44,469 bases of DNA from Oceanospirillum beijerinckii DSM 7166 (lineage in GTDB: Bacteria; Pseudomonadota; Gammaproteobacteria; Pseudomonadales; Halomonadaceae), in the NCBI RefSeq assembly GCF_000422425.1, contig NZ_AULT01000052.1, forward strand, positions 1-44,469. Reading direction: 5' to 3'. Position 1 is the stretch's first letter. Each line of letters opens with the position of its first letter. Positions 1-9,900 of the stretch are shown here, one piece after another. The notes beneath the pieces are model-generated. The model was not told the origin of the DNA, ran no database searches, and saw nothing but the letters and a program-made list of their open reading frames with translations. The translations under genes were made by a program, and so were the position numbers.

Positions 1-24
1 GATCAGCAATGATCGGGGTTTTTT
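1..24 (+). terminator. Rho-independent terminator, left part cut by window edge
   Basis: The window opens with GATCA, loop GCAA, TGATC, followed by GGGG and a run of six T. This looks like the right part of a terminator stem whose outermost left arm lies before base 1. It would end an unseen plus-strand transcript. The rest of 25-299 shows no convincing gene. Confidence 0.5.
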
Positions 25-299
25 CGTGTGGGTGAAAGAAAAGTAAAGCTGGGCAGAAAGAGAAAGAAAACCTGCAGATAAATCACAGTATTGTATCTGA
101 TTTAACTCAAACCCTTATTCAGAGTGAGGCTTGTGTAGATGGCTTAGTGTAACCCTATTAATCTGAAACCCTTAAACTTTTAAGACTGCTTATCGTCTTT
201 TCTTTGGGGTTTTATTCGAGGGTGCAGGCAAGAGAACAAGGGATAAGCTAATCGGTGAAACATGAGCTGGAGTTTTTACTGTGCACTATGCTAAGGGGC

Positions 300-1034
300 T
301 CAGGCCTGTTCTGAGATCATACTGGTATTTTCTTGTTTTAACCCGTCAGAGTCTTCTGTTACGCGGTGGCTAGCCTTACTTGCTATGTTTGCTTTACTTA
401 TTTGGCTGCTGGGTTGGTACTGACTAGGAGTATCATCGTTATCTTCACTTTTATCATCTTCATAATAGTCGACTAAGCTAGAGTTTTCATTTTTGCTTTC
501 TTCCTTTTCCCCACGGCGCGTATAACGAATGAGCCCTTCTTCTTGGTTTGTTTGTGATTCCATTATTTTATGCTCTGAATCAGCGTCAGATTCTTTCAGG
601 CTTGCATTGGCCTCTATAGCTTCCTGGCTCCTTTGCTCAAGAAATTCTCCAATGGGATTGTTAAGTACACTATTAATGTTGCTACGCCTGTTATCAAACT
701 GAAGGTATTGTCTGTCAATACCTGCTGATAGTGAGATAATACGTCCGCTGCTATGCACAAGGTAAGCTGTTACACCCGAGTTTAAAACTTGAAACTCTTC
801 AGCGCGACCAAGTATCCGAAAGACATTGCTTAAAGCGATGCTTTCAGGCCTGTTTGTAAAACCCTGTTGGCTCTGTAGCTGTCTTTCGTGACTTGAGTCT
901 GTTTCTTTGGTGTATAGCTCTGAATCCTGCGAGCTGGTATTAGATGCTGCCCCTGCTGCAGTCTTATCTTTCAGGTTGTTTTCCTGTACTGAAGGTGTGT
1001 TACTAAAAGGTGGTATGGTTATCAGGCTAGGCAT
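300..1034 (-). CDS. Hypothetical acidic, low-complexity protein (244 aa)
   Basis: I do not recognise this protein. It has 244 residues, starts with ATG at 1034 and has no good Shine-Dalgarno sequence before it. The chain is hydrophilic, rich in Ser, Gln, Glu, Asp and Asn, with no signal peptide or membrane segment. The only ordered-looking part is about residues 65-130 (SIALSNVFRILGRAEEFQVL, then a stretch with GVTAYLVHSSGRIISLSAGI), which alternates hydrophobic and polar residues as in beta strands. The C-terminal half is acidic and probably disordered. It lies divergent to birA with 171 bases between. It could be lineage-specific or a secreted effector-like protein, but nothing in the sequence proves either. 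Translation is supported only by the long open frame. Confidence 0.5.
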   Translation of the reverse strand: MPSLITIPPFSNTPSVQENNLKDKTAAGAASNTSSQDSELYTKETDSSHERQLQSQQGFTNRPESIALSNVFRILGRAEEFQVLNSGVTAYLVHSSGRIISLSAGIDRQYLQFDNRRSNINSVLNNPIGEFLEQRSQEAIEANASLKESDADSEHKIMESQTNQEEGLIRYTRRGEKEESKNENSSLVDYYEDDKSEDNDDTPSQYQPSSQISKANIASKASHRVTEDSDGLKQENTSMISEQA

Positions 1035-1205
1035 ATGATTCTTTCATCATTAGCAGGAATGATTATGCTATTAAGCGAAAAAAGAGCGTTGGTTGCAATC
1101 ATTTGATTAATATATATCGCTGATTTAGTGGCTAAAAAGCAAATACTGTTTTTATGAACAGTGTTGTGGTGATTAAAGAATTCTGGGGTTGGTGGTGGTA
1201 GTGCT

Positions 1206-2165
1206 GTGGAAGATATAGACCTGATTCGTTTGTTGTCGGATGGTGAGAGTCACTCGGGTGTTGAGTTAGCTGCGAAAATGGGTGTAAGCCGTGCTGCGGT
1301 TTGGAAGCGTCTTCAGAAGCTGGAGTCCCAGGGGTTGCCTGTAGTGAGTGAGCAAGGGAAAGGCTATAAGCTGGCTTATCCTTTATCCTTGCTTGACCCT
1401 AAAGCTGTGAAAACTGATTTAGCTGAAGGTGTTACGGTGGATATTAAATCCATTACTGAATCGACCAATAATGACGTATTGCAGTATATCAAGGATGGCA
1501 GCCTGGATGGTTCCCGCGTCTATGTTTGTCTTGCTGAACAGCAGTCAGCTGGGCGTGGGCGTAGGGGCAAGGAATGGCAAAGCCCCTATGGTTCAAACCT
1601 TTATTTCTCCCTTGGCCGGCATGTGGCTTTAGGGGCAGCTGCTCTTGAGGGGTTGAGTCTGTCTGTTGGTCTTCTGTTGGCTCGTTTGTTGTCAAAGCAG
1701 GGTGTTGAAGATGTATCGGTCAAGTGGCCTAACGATATTTATATTCAGGGTCGTAAAGTAGCAGGAATTTTGATTGAAGTGGATGGTGATCTGACGAGCT
1801 ACTGTAATGTCGTTGTAGGGATTGGCATTAATTTTCAATTGGAGAGTCTGAAAGATAAGTGGATTGATCAGGCCTATACCGCATTGGATGAATATGGTGT
1901 CACGGACCGCAGTTTAATCGCCAATCAGCTCATTGTTGGGTTGCAGAGGGTCTTTAATGAGCTGGAAGCCGGTGCAGCCTTCGACTTGTCAGCCTGGAAA
2001 GCATATGACTTCCTGGCCGGAAAAGCAGTGGATGTGCATCTGGGTAGTCAAAAGGTTTCAGGGCAGGCGGTAGGAGTCGATATGGGGGGGAATTTATTGG
2101 TGCGCTTGGAAGATGGCAGCGAAAGAAAGTTTTCAGGGGGAGAAGTCAGTGTTCGGGCGCAATAA
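1206..2165 (+). CDS. birA: Bifunctional biotin ligase / biotin operon repressor BirA
   Basis: BirA activates biotin to biotinyl-AMP, transfers it to the biotin carboxyl carrier protein, and as a holorepressor dimer controls biotin synthesis genes. Residues 1-60 form the winged helix-turn-helix (AAKMGVSRAAVWKRLQKLE). The catalytic domain carries the biotin/AMP loop GRGRRG at 116-121, KWPND at 173-177, KVAGIL at 184-189 and GIGIN at 205-209. The SH3-like C-terminal domain is complete. Length 319 aa matches the full DNA-binding form of the family (E. coli 321). The start is GTG at 1206, preceded by a GGTGGTGG stretch. Its 3' end overlaps the proposed coaX start by 17 bases, so the two are translationally linked. 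Confidence 0.96.
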   Translation: MEDIDLIRLLSDGESHSGVELAAKMGVSRAAVWKRLQKLESQGLPVVSEQGKGYKLAYPLSLLDPKAVKTDLAEGVTVDIKSITESTNNDVLQYIKDGSLDGSRVYVCLAEQQSAGRGRRGKEWQSPYGSNLYFSLGRHVALGAAALEGLSLSVGLLLARLLSKQGVEDVSVKWPNDIYIQGRKVAGILIEVDGDLTSYCNVVVGIGINFQLESLKDKWIDQAYTALDEYGVTDRSLIANQLIVGLQRVFNELEAGAAFDLSAWKAYDFLAGKAVDVHLGSQKVSGQAVGVDMGGNLLVRLEDGSERKFSGGEVSVRAQ

Positions 2166-2853
2166 GCTGTTATTGGTGGATATCGGTAATACCCGTGTGA
2201 AGTATGCCTATTCGACAGAGGGGGAGTTAACACAGCAGTGCTACGCCGCTAGCTTGGCTGAGCTTGATCTATCCGGAGTGATAGAAGTGCGTATCGGAAG
2301 TGTGGCCAGAAAGGCGGAAGTTGAGCAATGGCTGGCGACTTTGCCTGACGATATTTTGATTAAACAGGCAAAAGTATCCCCCGAAGCTTATGGAGTGCGC
2401 TGTATTTATCCGGATTGTTCCCGTTTAGGGGTGGATCGTTGGCTGGCGATGATCGCCGCTCGTAAAGAAAACACTGATGATTTGGTGGTTATTGATCTTG
2501 GTAGCGCGATTACTGTCGATTATTTGGCTAAAAACGGTCAGCACGATGGTGGCTATATTGTTCCCGGTCTGGCAATGATGCGAAAAAGCTTGGGGCAAAC
2601 TACCGAGCAAGTAGGTTTATCCGGTGGAAAAGGGAAAAAAATCACTCCCGGAAGTGATACGAGTAGCTGTGTTGATCATGGCGTGATGCGTTTAGCGGTT
2701 AATTTTGTGCAATCTGTTATTGATGAAAACGCTGAAAAAGCCCAGGTTTTCATTACCGGTGGTGATAGTAAACAAGTTTGTGCAAAAATTTCAGGTGCCT
2801 TTGAAATCGATGAAAGCCTTGTAATACGTGGGTTGCAGCATTGTTTTGATTGA
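2149..2853 (+). CDS. coaX: Type III pantothenate kinase CoaX
   Basis: CoaX phosphorylates pantothenate, the first step of coenzyme A synthesis, and belongs to the ASKHA fold. The N-terminal phosphate motif DIGNTRVK, the central DLGSAITVDYL, GGYIVPGLAMM and the C-terminal ITGGDS motif are all visible. An open frame extends up to ATG 2113, but I choose GTG at 2149 because AGGGGGAG at 2135-2142 is spaced six bases before it and the family starts just before the DIGNT strand. That gives 234 aa, close to the usual length. The birA-coaX arrangement is typical of gammaproteobacteria that use CoaX instead of CoaA. Confidence 0.94.
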   Translation: MFGRNKLLLVDIGNTRVKYAYSTEGELTQQCYAASLAELDLSGVIEVRIGSVARKAEVEQWLATLPDDILIKQAKVSPEAYGVRCIYPDCSRLGVDRWLAMIAARKENTDDLVVIDLGSAITVDYLAKNGQHDGGYIVPGLAMMRKSLGQTTEQVGLSGGKGKKITPGSDTSSCVDHGVMRLAVNFVQSVIDENAEKAQVFITGGDSKQVCAKISGAFEIDESLVIRGLQHCFD

Positions 2854-2891
2854 AGGGGTAAAACTTTTTTTAAATATTTTCAAAAAAATGT

Positions 2892-2920
2892 TTGCACTGT
2901 CTTCGGGAGTTAGATATAGT
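2892..2920 (+). promoter_or_regulatory. Sigma-70 promoter of the tRNA Tyr-Gly-Thr operon
   Basis: TTGCAC at 2892-2897 and TATAGT at 2915-2920 are separated by 17 bases. The following discriminator ACGCCCCG is GC-rich, as in stable-RNA promoters under stringent control. Transcription would start near 2927, about 50 bases before tRNA-Tyr. Confidence 0.8.
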
Positions 2921-2975
2921 ACGCCCCGTTGCTGAGACACGGCAACGAAACAAAGCGGAATATCCGCGCTGTGCT

Positions 2976-3060
<85 letters not shown>

Positions 3061-3064
3061 TTTT

Positions 3065-3138
<74 letters not shown>

Positions 3139-3144
3139 AGGTTC

Positions 3145-3220
<76 letters not shown>

Positions 3221-3230
3221 GTTTGAAAAG

Positions 3231-3252
3231 ACAGGCTAAGGCCTGTTTTTTT
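3231..3252 (+). terminator. Terminator of the Tyr-Gly-Thr tRNA operon
   Basis: ACAGGC at 3231-3236, loop TAAG, GCCTGT at 3241-3246, then a run of T to 3252. It closes the tRNA operon eleven bases after tRNA-Thr. Confidence 0.85.
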
Positions 3253-3276
3253 GTCTGCGAGGTAAAGTATTTTATC

Positions 3277-3306
3277 TTGTAGGCAGGTGATGCTAAAGAG
3301 TATAAT
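3277..3306 (+). promoter_or_regulatory. Promoter for tRNA-Trp-secE-nusG
   Basis: A perfect TATAAT at 3301-3306 is preceded by TTGTAG at 3277-3282 with an 18-base spacer. It sits just after the tRNA operon terminator and before tRNA-Trp, so it probably drives tRNA-Trp, secE and nusG. Confidence 0.65.
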
Positions 3307-3338
3307 CTCTGGTCTAAATTTTTTAGTCAGGGTGTGAT

Positions 3339-3414
3339 AGGCCAGTAGTTCAATTGGTAGAGCACCGGTTTCCAAAACCGGCTGTTGGGGGTTCGAGTCC
3401 CTCCTGGCCTGCCA
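3339..3414 (+). tRNA. tRNA-Trp (anticodon CCA)
   Basis: Acceptor AGGCCAG at 3339-3345 pairs with CTGGCCT at 3404-3410, followed by G and encoded CCA. The anticodon stem CCGGT/ACCGG encloses TTCCAAA, giving CCA at 3372-3374. It lies 56 bases before secE, the usual place for tRNA-Trp in many gammaproteobacteria. Confidence 0.97.
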
Positions 3415-3470
3415 TCCTTCCCCAGGTTGGTGTCCTTATCGGCAGTCGCCGAAATCTGAGGAGTTCATAG

Positions 3471-3842
3471 ATGAAAAGCAATGCAGAAGCCCCTGAGTCC
3501 AGTAGTTTTGATGGTTTGAAGTGGGCGGTTGTTGTTCTGCTTGTTTCTGTAGCTGTGGCGGGAAACCTCTATTTTTCCGAGTACCCTCTGTTATATCGTA
3601 CAGTCGCAGTGGTTGCGGTTGGTGTTGTGGCGGCGCTGGTAGCTCTTAAAACTGAGAAAGGTCGTCGCTTTGCAGATATGGCCGCTGAATCTCGTAATGA
3701 GATTCGTAAAGTCGTTTGGCCAACTAAGCAAGAAACAACTCAGACGACAATGATCGTTCTGGCCGCAGTTTTATTTATGGGATTGGTTTTGTGGGGGCTA
3801 GATTCCCTGCTTAGCTGGCTGATCTCAATGTTTATACGTTAA
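3471..3842 (+). CDS. secE: Preprotein translocase subunit SecE
   Basis: SecE is the small clamp subunit of the SecYEG protein-conducting channel in the inner membrane. The 123-aa protein has three hydrophobic segments (about residues 17-36, 42-60 and 93-118), as in the E. coli three-helix form. The conserved amphipathic motif [14 protein letters not shown] lies just before the third segment and is the family hallmark. A GAGGAG ribosome site lies seven bases before the ATG. nusG follows after 13 bases, so the pair is co-transcribed. Confidence 0.97.
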   Translation: MKSNAEAPESSSFDGLKWAVVVLLVSVAVAGNLYFSEYPLLYRTVAVVAVGVVAALVALKTEKGRRFADMAAESRNEIRKVVWPTKQETTQTTMIVLAAVLFMGLVLWGLDSLLSWLISMFIR

Positions 3843-3855
3843 TCGAGGAATAGAC

Positions 3856-4389
3856 ATGGCAAAGCGTTGGTGTGTTGTACATGCCTATTCAGGTTACGAA
3901 AAACACGTAATGCGCTCCCTGTCTGAGCGCGTTTCCCGTCTTGGCATGGAAGAGTTCTTCGGTGAGATTTTGGTGCCGACAGAAGAAGTTGTCGAGATGC
4001 GTGACGGTAAAAAACGCAAAAGTGAGCGTAAATTTTACCCGGGTTACGTGTTAGTACAGATGGAAATGAATGATTCCACCTGGCACTTGGTTAAAGAAAC
4101 GCCTCGAGTAATGGGATTTATTGGCGGTACCGCTGAAAAGCCCGCGCCAATTACGGAGCGTGAGGCAGATGCAATTCTGCAACGGGTGGCTGATCGTACC
4201 GACAAGCCTCGTCCTAAGACTCTGTTTGAGCCGGGTGAGATTGTGCGTGTTATCGATGGTCCATTTGCAGACTTTAATGGCGTAGTTGAAGAAGTAAACT
4301 ACGAGAAGAGCAAATTGCAGGTGTCTGTGTTGATCTTTGGTCGTTCCACTCCGGTTGAGCTGGAATTTGGTCAGGTCGAGAAAGATTGA
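3856..4389 (+). CDS. nusG: Transcription termination/antitermination factor NusG
   Basis: NusG binds RNA polymerase, suppresses pausing and links it to Rho or to ribosomal protein S10. The N-terminal NGN domain covers about residues 1-120 ([15 protein letters not shown], then [13 protein letters not shown]). The C-terminal KOW domain has [21 protein letters not shown] followed by the usual beta barrel ending. The length of 177 aa fits the family (E. coli 181). GAGGAA precedes the ATG. The next gene, rplK, follows after 71 bases that may hold the L1-responsive leader. Confidence 0.98.
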   Translation: MAKRWCVVHAYSGYEKHVMRSLSERVSRLGMEEFFGEILVPTEEVVEMRDGKKRKSERKFYPGYVLVQMEMNDSTWHLVKETPRVMGFIGGTAEKPAPITEREADAILQRVADRTDKPRPKTLFEPGEIVRVIDGPFADFNGVVEEVNYEKSKLQVSVLIFGRSTPVELEFGQVEKD

Positions 4390-4460
4390 TTTAAGGCTTG
4401 CCCTTTAGGGTGAGTGTTAACGGGGAGCCGAAAGGCGCATAACCCATTTAGGAGATAAAG
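4390..4460 (+). promoter_or_regulatory. Candidate L1-responsive leader of rplK-rplA
   Basis: The 71-base gap before rplK contains GGGGAGCCGAAAGGCGC, a short stem-loop of the kind L1 binds in 23S rRNA and in the L11 operon leader. In enterobacteria L1 represses translation of rplK and rplA from such a site. The position and motif fit, but I have not folded the region or compared it with a model. No separate promoter is obvious here. Confidence 0.4.
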
Positions 4461-4892
4461 ATGGCTAAGAAAGTAGAAGCCTATATCAAGCTTCAGGTTG
4501 GAGCTGGTAAAGCAAATCCAAGTCCTCCAGTTGGTCCTGCTCTGGGTCAGCACGGTGTTAACATCATGGAGTTCTGTAAAGCGTTCAATGCTGCGACTCA
4601 GGAAATGGAAGCAGGTCTGCCAATTCCCGTTGTGATCTCTGTATACAACGATCGTAGCTTCACCTTCGTAACTAAAACTCCTCCAGCGTCCGTTTTGCTG
4701 AAAAAAGCAGCGGGCCTGAAGAGTGGTAGTGCGCGCCCTAATACTGTCAAAGTAGGTACTGTTAACCTGGCTCAGCTGGAAGAGATTGCTGCAACTAAGC
4801 AGCCGGATCTGACTGCAGCTGATATGGATGCGGCGGTACGTACTATTGCTGGTACGGCTCGTAGCATGGGTCTGAACGTGGAGGGTCTGTAA
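4461..4892 (+). CDS. rplK: 50S ribosomal protein L11
   Basis: L11 binds 23S rRNA at the GTPase-associated centre and is needed for RelA activation. The 143-aa protein has the N-terminal domain motif [20 protein letters not shown], where the proline-rich linker region acts with EF-G, and a C-terminal RNA-binding domain ending in [10 protein letters not shown]. Its length is one more than E. coli. GGAG lies nine bases before the ATG. rplA starts one base after the stop, with its ribosome site inside the rplK end. Confidence 0.98.
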   Translation: MAKKVEAYIKLQVGAGKANPSPPVGPALGQHGVNIMEFCKAFNAATQEMEAGLPIPVVISVYNDRSFTFVTKTPPASVLLKKAAGLKSGSARPNTVKVGTVNLAQLEEIAATKQPDLTAADMDAAVRTIAGTARSMGLNVEGL

Positions 4893-4893
4893 G

Positions 4894-5589
4894 ATGGCTA
4901 AGCTGACTAAGCGCGCGAAACTGATTCGTGAAAAAGTAGATGCTAATAAGACTTACTCTGTTGCTGAAGCATTGGCTCTGCTGTCTGAGTTGTCTACTGT
5001 TAAGTTCAAAGAGTCTGTAGAAGTTGCAGTAAACTTGGGTGTGGATCCACGTAAATCTGACCAGGTTGTACGTAGTGCTACAGTAATGCCTAATGGTACT
5101 GGTAAAGATGTCCGCGTAGCGGTATTTACTCGGGGTGCTAACGCAGATGCTGCTAAAGAAGCAGGTGCTGACGTAGTAGGTATGGATGAACTGGCTGCCG
5201 AAATGAAAGGTGGCGACCTGAACTACGATGTGGTAATTGCTTCTCCTGACGCAATGCGTGTTGTGGGTCAGCTGGGCCAAATCCTGGGTCCGCGTGGTCT
5301 GATGCCAAACCCTAAAGTGGGTACTGTAACTCCTGATGTGGCGGGTGCGGTTAAGAATGCCAAGTCCGGTCAGGTTCGCTACCGTACAGACAAGAACGGT
5401 ATTATTCATACTGCTATTGGCAGGGTTGATTTCTCTGCCGATGCAATTAAAGGTAACCTGGAAGCACTGGTTGCTGACCTGAAGAAGCTGAAACCTTCAT
5501 CTTCCAAAGGTGTTTACCTGAAGAAAATTACTCTGTCTTCTACCATGGGTCCTGGTCTGACAATCGATATTGCAGATCTGGCGGTTTAA
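4894..5589 (+). CDS. rplA: 50S ribosomal protein L1
   Basis: L1 forms the mobile stalk at the E site of the large subunit and also represses its own operon by binding the leader. The 231-aa sequence shows the typical [14 protein letters not shown] start, the domain II motif [15 protein letters not shown], and the final strand with TMGPGLTID. Length and motifs match E. coli L1 (234 aa). Its start lies one base after the rplK stop, so translation is coupled. Confidence 0.98.
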   Translation: MAKLTKRAKLIREKVDANKTYSVAEALALLSELSTVKFKESVEVAVNLGVDPRKSDQVVRSATVMPNGTGKDVRVAVFTRGANADAAKEAGADVVGMDELAAEMKGGDLNYDVVIASPDAMRVVGQLGQILGPRGLMPNPKVGTVTPDVAGAVKNAKSGQVRYRTDKNGIIHTAIGRVDFSADAIKGNLEALVADLKKLKPSSSKGVYLKKITLSSTMGPGLTIDIADLAV

Positions 5590-5793
5590 GATAGAAATCG
5601 AACTTTGCGGGGCTCTGTATTGTACAGGGTTTCGTCAAAGACCGTAGGAGCGAAAGCTTAATTGCTTATTTAGGCATCCTGCGCAGATGGAATGGCCCGC
5701 CAGAATCTCTGGTGCCCAGCCATCGTTACTTCCCTGAAAAGGGGTGGTGGTAAAAGAAGGTATAATACCTTCATGAACTTAGGAGCACACAAA
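5590..5793 (+). promoter_or_regulatory. L10-type leader controlling rplJ-rplL
   Basis: The 204-base gap contains GGCATCCTGCGCAGATGG near 5672-5690, very like the E. coli leader segment to which the L10(L12)4 complex binds to repress rplJ and rplL translation. A second element, GAAGGTA-TAA-TACCTTC at 5756-5772, forms a seven-base-pair hairpin ten bases before AGGAG (5781-5785) of rplJ. The first element is the likely protein-binding kink-turn; the hairpin may help expose or hide the start. The hairpin also contains TATAAT, but no -35 lies at the proper distance. A covariance-model search for the L10 leader would settle this. Confidence 0.65.
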
Positions 5794-6297
5794 GTGGCAC
5801 TACGTCTCGAAGACAAAAAAGCAATTGTTGCTGAAGTCAACGAAGCTGCCAATGCTGCTCTTTCCGTTGTGGTAGCCGATTCTCGTGGCGTTACTGTAGG
5901 TGCAATGACTGCTCTACGTAAAGATGCCCGTGAAGCCGGTGTACAGCTGCGTGTTGTTCGTAACACGCTGGCTCGTCGCGCTGTTGAAGGTACTCAGTTT
6001 GAGTGTCTGACAGAATTCTTCAAAGGCCCAAGCCTGCTTGCTTTCTCTATTGAGCATCCAGGTGCAGCTGCTCGTCTGCTGAAAGATTTTTCTAAAGCAC
6101 AAGAGAACTTTGAAGTTAAAGCGCTGGCGTACGAAGGAGAGTTGATCGCAGCGGCGGATATTGACCGTTTAGCAAGCCTGCCAACCTACGACGAAGCTAT
6201 TGCTCGCCTGATGATGACTATGAAAGAAGCATCTGCTGGCAAACTGGCGCGTACTCTGGCAGCTATTCGCGATCAGAAAGAAGAAGCGGCAGCTTAA
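5794..6297 (+). CDS. rplJ: 50S ribosomal protein L10
   Basis: L10 anchors the L7/L12 dimers to the ribosome stalk base and acts as the translational repressor of its operon. An open frame runs back to ATG 5692 and passes ATG 5773, but the family begins at [18 protein letters not shown] at 5794 has AGGAG eight bases before it, so I take this start, giving 167 aa against 165 in E. coli. The C-terminal helix, about residues 135-165, binds L7/L12. The DSRGVTV and [11 protein letters not shown] segments bind rRNA. The upstream extension belongs to the leader. Confidence 0.96.
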   Translation: MALRLEDKKAIVAEVNEAANAALSVVVADSRGVTVGAMTALRKDAREAGVQLRVVRNTLARRAVEGTQFECLTEFFKGPSLLAFSIEHPGAAARLLKDFSKAQENFEVKALAYEGELIAAADIDRLASLPTYDEAIARLMMTMKEASAGKLARTLAAIRDQKEEAAA

Positions 6298-6376
6298 TTT
6301 TAGCGCTGTTTTTCTCTAAAAGATTTTTGATTTTAATCGAGCGACAATTGCTCTATAACGTTGGGAAGCTAAGAAA

Positions 6377-6748
6377 ATGGCTCTGACTAAAGAAGATATC
6401 ATCAATGCAGTTGCTGAAATGTCCGTAATGGACGTTGTTGAACTGATTGAAGCTATGGAAGAAAAATTCGGTGTTTCTGCTGCTGCAGCTGTTGTTGCTG
6501 GTGGCGCTGCTGGTGGCGAAGCTGCTGCAGAAGAGAAAACTGATTTTGACGTTGTTCTGACCGCTGCTGGCGATAAGAAAGTTAACGTAATTAAAGCAGT
6601 TCGTGCGATCACTGGTCTGGGCCTGAAAGAAGCTAAGGCTATGGTAGACGGCGTTCCTGCTACTGTTAAAGAAGGCGCATCTAAAGATGACGCTGAAGCT
6701 GCTAAAGCACAGCTGGAAGAAGCTGGTGCAACTGTAGAGCTGAAGTAA
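6377..6748 (+). CDS. rplL: 50S ribosomal protein L7/L12
   Basis: L7/L12 forms the flexible stalk dimers that recruit and activate translational GTPases. The 123-aa protein has an N-terminal dimerisation domain (residues 1-35), an Ala/Gly/Glu-rich hinge at about 36-52, and a C-terminal domain with [20 protein letters not shown], the factor-binding surface. It follows rplJ by 79 bases. The hairpin at 6790-6816 lies between it and rpoB. Confidence 0.98.
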   Translation: MALTKEDIINAVAEMSVMDVVELIEAMEEKFGVSAAAAVVAGGAAGGEAAAEEKTDFDVVLTAAGDKKVNVIKAVRAITGLGLKEAKAMVDGVPATVKEGASKDDAEAAKAQLEEAGATVELK

Positions 6749-6789
6749 TAGCTCTTGCAGTACAGCAGACGCTGCTAAATATTGCAGTG

Positions 6790-6821
6790 GGCTGGTGGCG
6801 ATTTTCGCCGCCGGCCTTTTT
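6790..6821 (+). terminator. rplL-rpoB attenuator hairpin
   Basis: GGCTGGTGGCGA at 6790-6801, loop TTT, and TCGCCGCCGGCC at 6805-6816 form a 12-base-pair stem with two G-U pairs, followed by five T. A partial terminator at this place is known in E. coli, where it lowers rpoBC expression relative to the ribosomal genes. Confidence 0.85.
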
Positions 6822-6937
6822 CTGTTCATAATATCCTTGACTGCTTTTAAAAAAGTAGTGTGAATAGATAACGACACAAGCTTCCGGTAATCAGTGGTGA
6901 AGTTGTGTGCGTAGCCTAATTAAGCTGGGGACTACTG

Positions 6938-9900
6938 ATGGCTTACTCATATACTGAGAAAAAACGTATCCGCAAGGATTTCGGTAAACTACCCCAAGTC
7001 ATGGATGTGCCGTATCTGTTGGCCATCCAGTTGGACTCTTATCGATCCTTCCTGCAAGAAAACAAATCAATTGAACAGCGGGAGGATTTAGGCCTTCATG
7101 CTGCGTTTAAATCGGTATTCCCAATCGAGAGTTACTCTGGTAACGCTTCGCTGGAATATGTGAGCTATCGTCTGGGTAATCCCGTCTTTGATGTAAAAGA
7201 GTGTCAGTTGCGTGGTGTGACCTACGCGGCATCTCTGCGCGTTAAAGTGCGTCTTGTAATTTATGACAAAGAGTCATCTAACAAGGCAATCAAGGATATT
7301 AAAGAACAAGAAGTCTACATGGGCGAAATGCCTCTGATGACTGAAAACGGTACTTTCGTAATCAATGGTACCGAGCGTGTGATCGTATCTCAGTTGCACC
7401 GTTCTCCTGGTGTGTTCTTTGATCACGATAAGGGTAAGACGCACTCCTCTGGTAAGCTGCTCTACTCTGCACGTGTAATTCCTTACCGTGGTTCTTGGCT
7501 GGACTTCGAATTCGATCCGAAGGATAACGTCTTCGTTCGTATTGACCGTCGTCGGAAACTGCCTGCTTCCGTTCTGCTGCGTGCTCTGGGTTATGAATCT
7601 GAGCAGATGCTGGACATGTTCTTCGATACAAACCGTTTCTACTTTGAGCGTGACGGTCTGTATATGGAGCTGCTGCCTGCGCGTCTGCGTGGTGAAACTG
7701 CAACCTTTGATATCTGTGATGAAAACGGTGAAGTCATCGTTGAAGAAGGTCGTCGTATCACCCCTCGCCATATCCGTCAGCTTGAAAAAGCAGGTATGGA
7801 TAAGCTGAAAGTGCCTGTTGAGTATCTGTTTGGTCGTGTACTGGCTAAAGATATGGTCAATCAGAGCACGGGTGAGTTGGTTGTTGAGTGTAATACGCCT
7901 ATCAGCGCCGATATTCTGGAAAAACTGGCGATGGCCGGTTGTAAAGAGATCGAGACACTGTACACCAATGACCTGGATTGCGGTCCGTTCATCTCTGATA
8001 CCCTGCGTATTGATACCACGCGCAACAAGCTGGAGGCTTTGGTAGAGATCTACCGCATGATGCGTCCTGGTGAGCCGCCAACCAAAGAATCTGCCGAAGC
8101 GCTGTTTGAGAATCTGTTCTTCAGTGAAGATCGCTACGATCTGTCTGCGGTAGGTCGCATGAAGTTCAATCGTCGCCTGGGTCGCAGTGAAGATGTTGGC
8201 GAAGGCGTACTGAGCTACGATGACATCATTGATGTACTGAGAGAGCTGATCAACATCCGTAACGGTAAGGGTGAAGTCGATGACATCGATCACCTGGGTA
8301 ACCGTCGTATCCGTTCGGTTGGTGAAATGGCAGAAAACCAGTTCCGTGTAGGTCTGGTTCGTGTTGAGCGTGCTGTTAAAGAGCGCCTGTCTCTGGCAGA
8401 AAGCGAAGGCCTGATGCCTCAGGACTTGATCAACGCTAAGCCTGTTGCTGCGGCAATTAAAGAGTTCTTCGGTTCCTCCCAGCTGTCCCAGTTTATGGAT
8501 CAGAACAACCCGCTGTCTGAGGTCACTCACAAGCGTCGTGTTTCTGCTTTAGGCCCTGGTGGTCTGACCCGTGAGCGTGCTGGCTTTGAAGTGCGAGACG
8601 TACACCCAACTCACTATGGTCGTGTATGTCCAATTGAGACCCCTGAAGGTCCAAACATCGGTCTGATTAACTCTCTGGCAACCTATGCCCGTACCAATGA
8701 TTACGATTTCCTGGAGACCCCATACCGTAAAGTTGTGGATGGCCAGGTAACGGATGAGATGGTGTATCTGTCTGCTATTGAAGAAAGCCAGTTTATTATT
8801 GCACAGGCTTCTGCAACCGTAGATGAAGATAATCGCCTGATTGATGATCTGGTCCAGGTGCGTCACAGGGGTGAAACCACCTTTATGACACCGGATCAGG
8901 TGACCATGATGGATGTATCTCCGCGTCAGGTTGTGTCTGTCGCAGCGGCACTGATTCCATTCCTGGAGCACGATGATGCGAACCGTGCATTGATGGGGTC
9001 GAACATGCAGCGTCAGGCCGTACCTACATTGAAGGCGGACAAGCCTCTGGTGGGTACCGGCATGGAGCGCTTTGTGGCTCGTGACTCGGGTGTATGTGCT
9101 ATTGCCCGTCGTGGCGGTGTGGTTGACTCCGTAGACGCCAGCCGTATTGTGATTCGTGTGAACGATGAAGAGACGGATGCGGGTGAGGCGGGTGTAGATA
9201 TCTACAACCTGACTAAGTACACCCGTTCTAACCAGAACACCTGTATTAACCAGCGCGCCATTGTGCTGCCGGGTGATGTGGTGGCTCGTGGCGACGTTTT
9301 GGCAGATGGTCCTTCTGTGGATCTGGGTGAGCTGGCTCTGGGTCAGAACATGCGCATCGCCTTTATGCCGTGGAATGGTTACAACTTCGAGGATTCCATT
9401 CTGGTATCCGAGCGAGTTGTACAGGAAGATCGTTTTACAACGATTCATATTCAGGAACTGACTTGTGTATCCCGTGATACTAAGTTGGGCCCTGAAGAGA
9501 TTACTTCTGATATCCCGAATGTGGGTGAAAGTGCCCTGAGCAAGCTGGATGAATCCGGTATTGTTTATATCGGTGCAGAAGTTGGCCCTGGTGATATCCT
9601 TGTCGGTAAAGTAACGCCTAAAGGTGAGACTCAGCTGACGCCGGAAGAAAAGCTGCTGCGTGCTATTTTCGGTGAGAAAGCGTCTGATGTTAAAGATACC
9701 TCTCTGCGTGTATCTACCGGTACTAAAGGTGCTGTGATTGATGTTCAGGTCTTTACCCGCGATGGCGTGGAGAAAGATACTCGTGCTCGTGCGATTGAGC
9801 AGTCTCAGTTAGATGAAGTGCGCAAAGATCTGCAGGAAGAGTTCCGTATTGCGGAGGAAGCCACTTTTGAACGTCTGGGTCGTCAGCTGGAGGGGCAGTC

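Noticed and set aside
5761..5766. TATAAT before rplJ as a promoter
   Set aside because: No -35 element lies 16-18 bases upstream, and the sequence is the centre of a hairpin in the L10 leader.
7274..8530. Long minus-strand open frame (418 codons) inside rpoB
   Set aside because: It is antisense to a highly biased essential gene; codon bias there leaves the opposite frame open. The predicted protein has no family likeness and no ribosome site.
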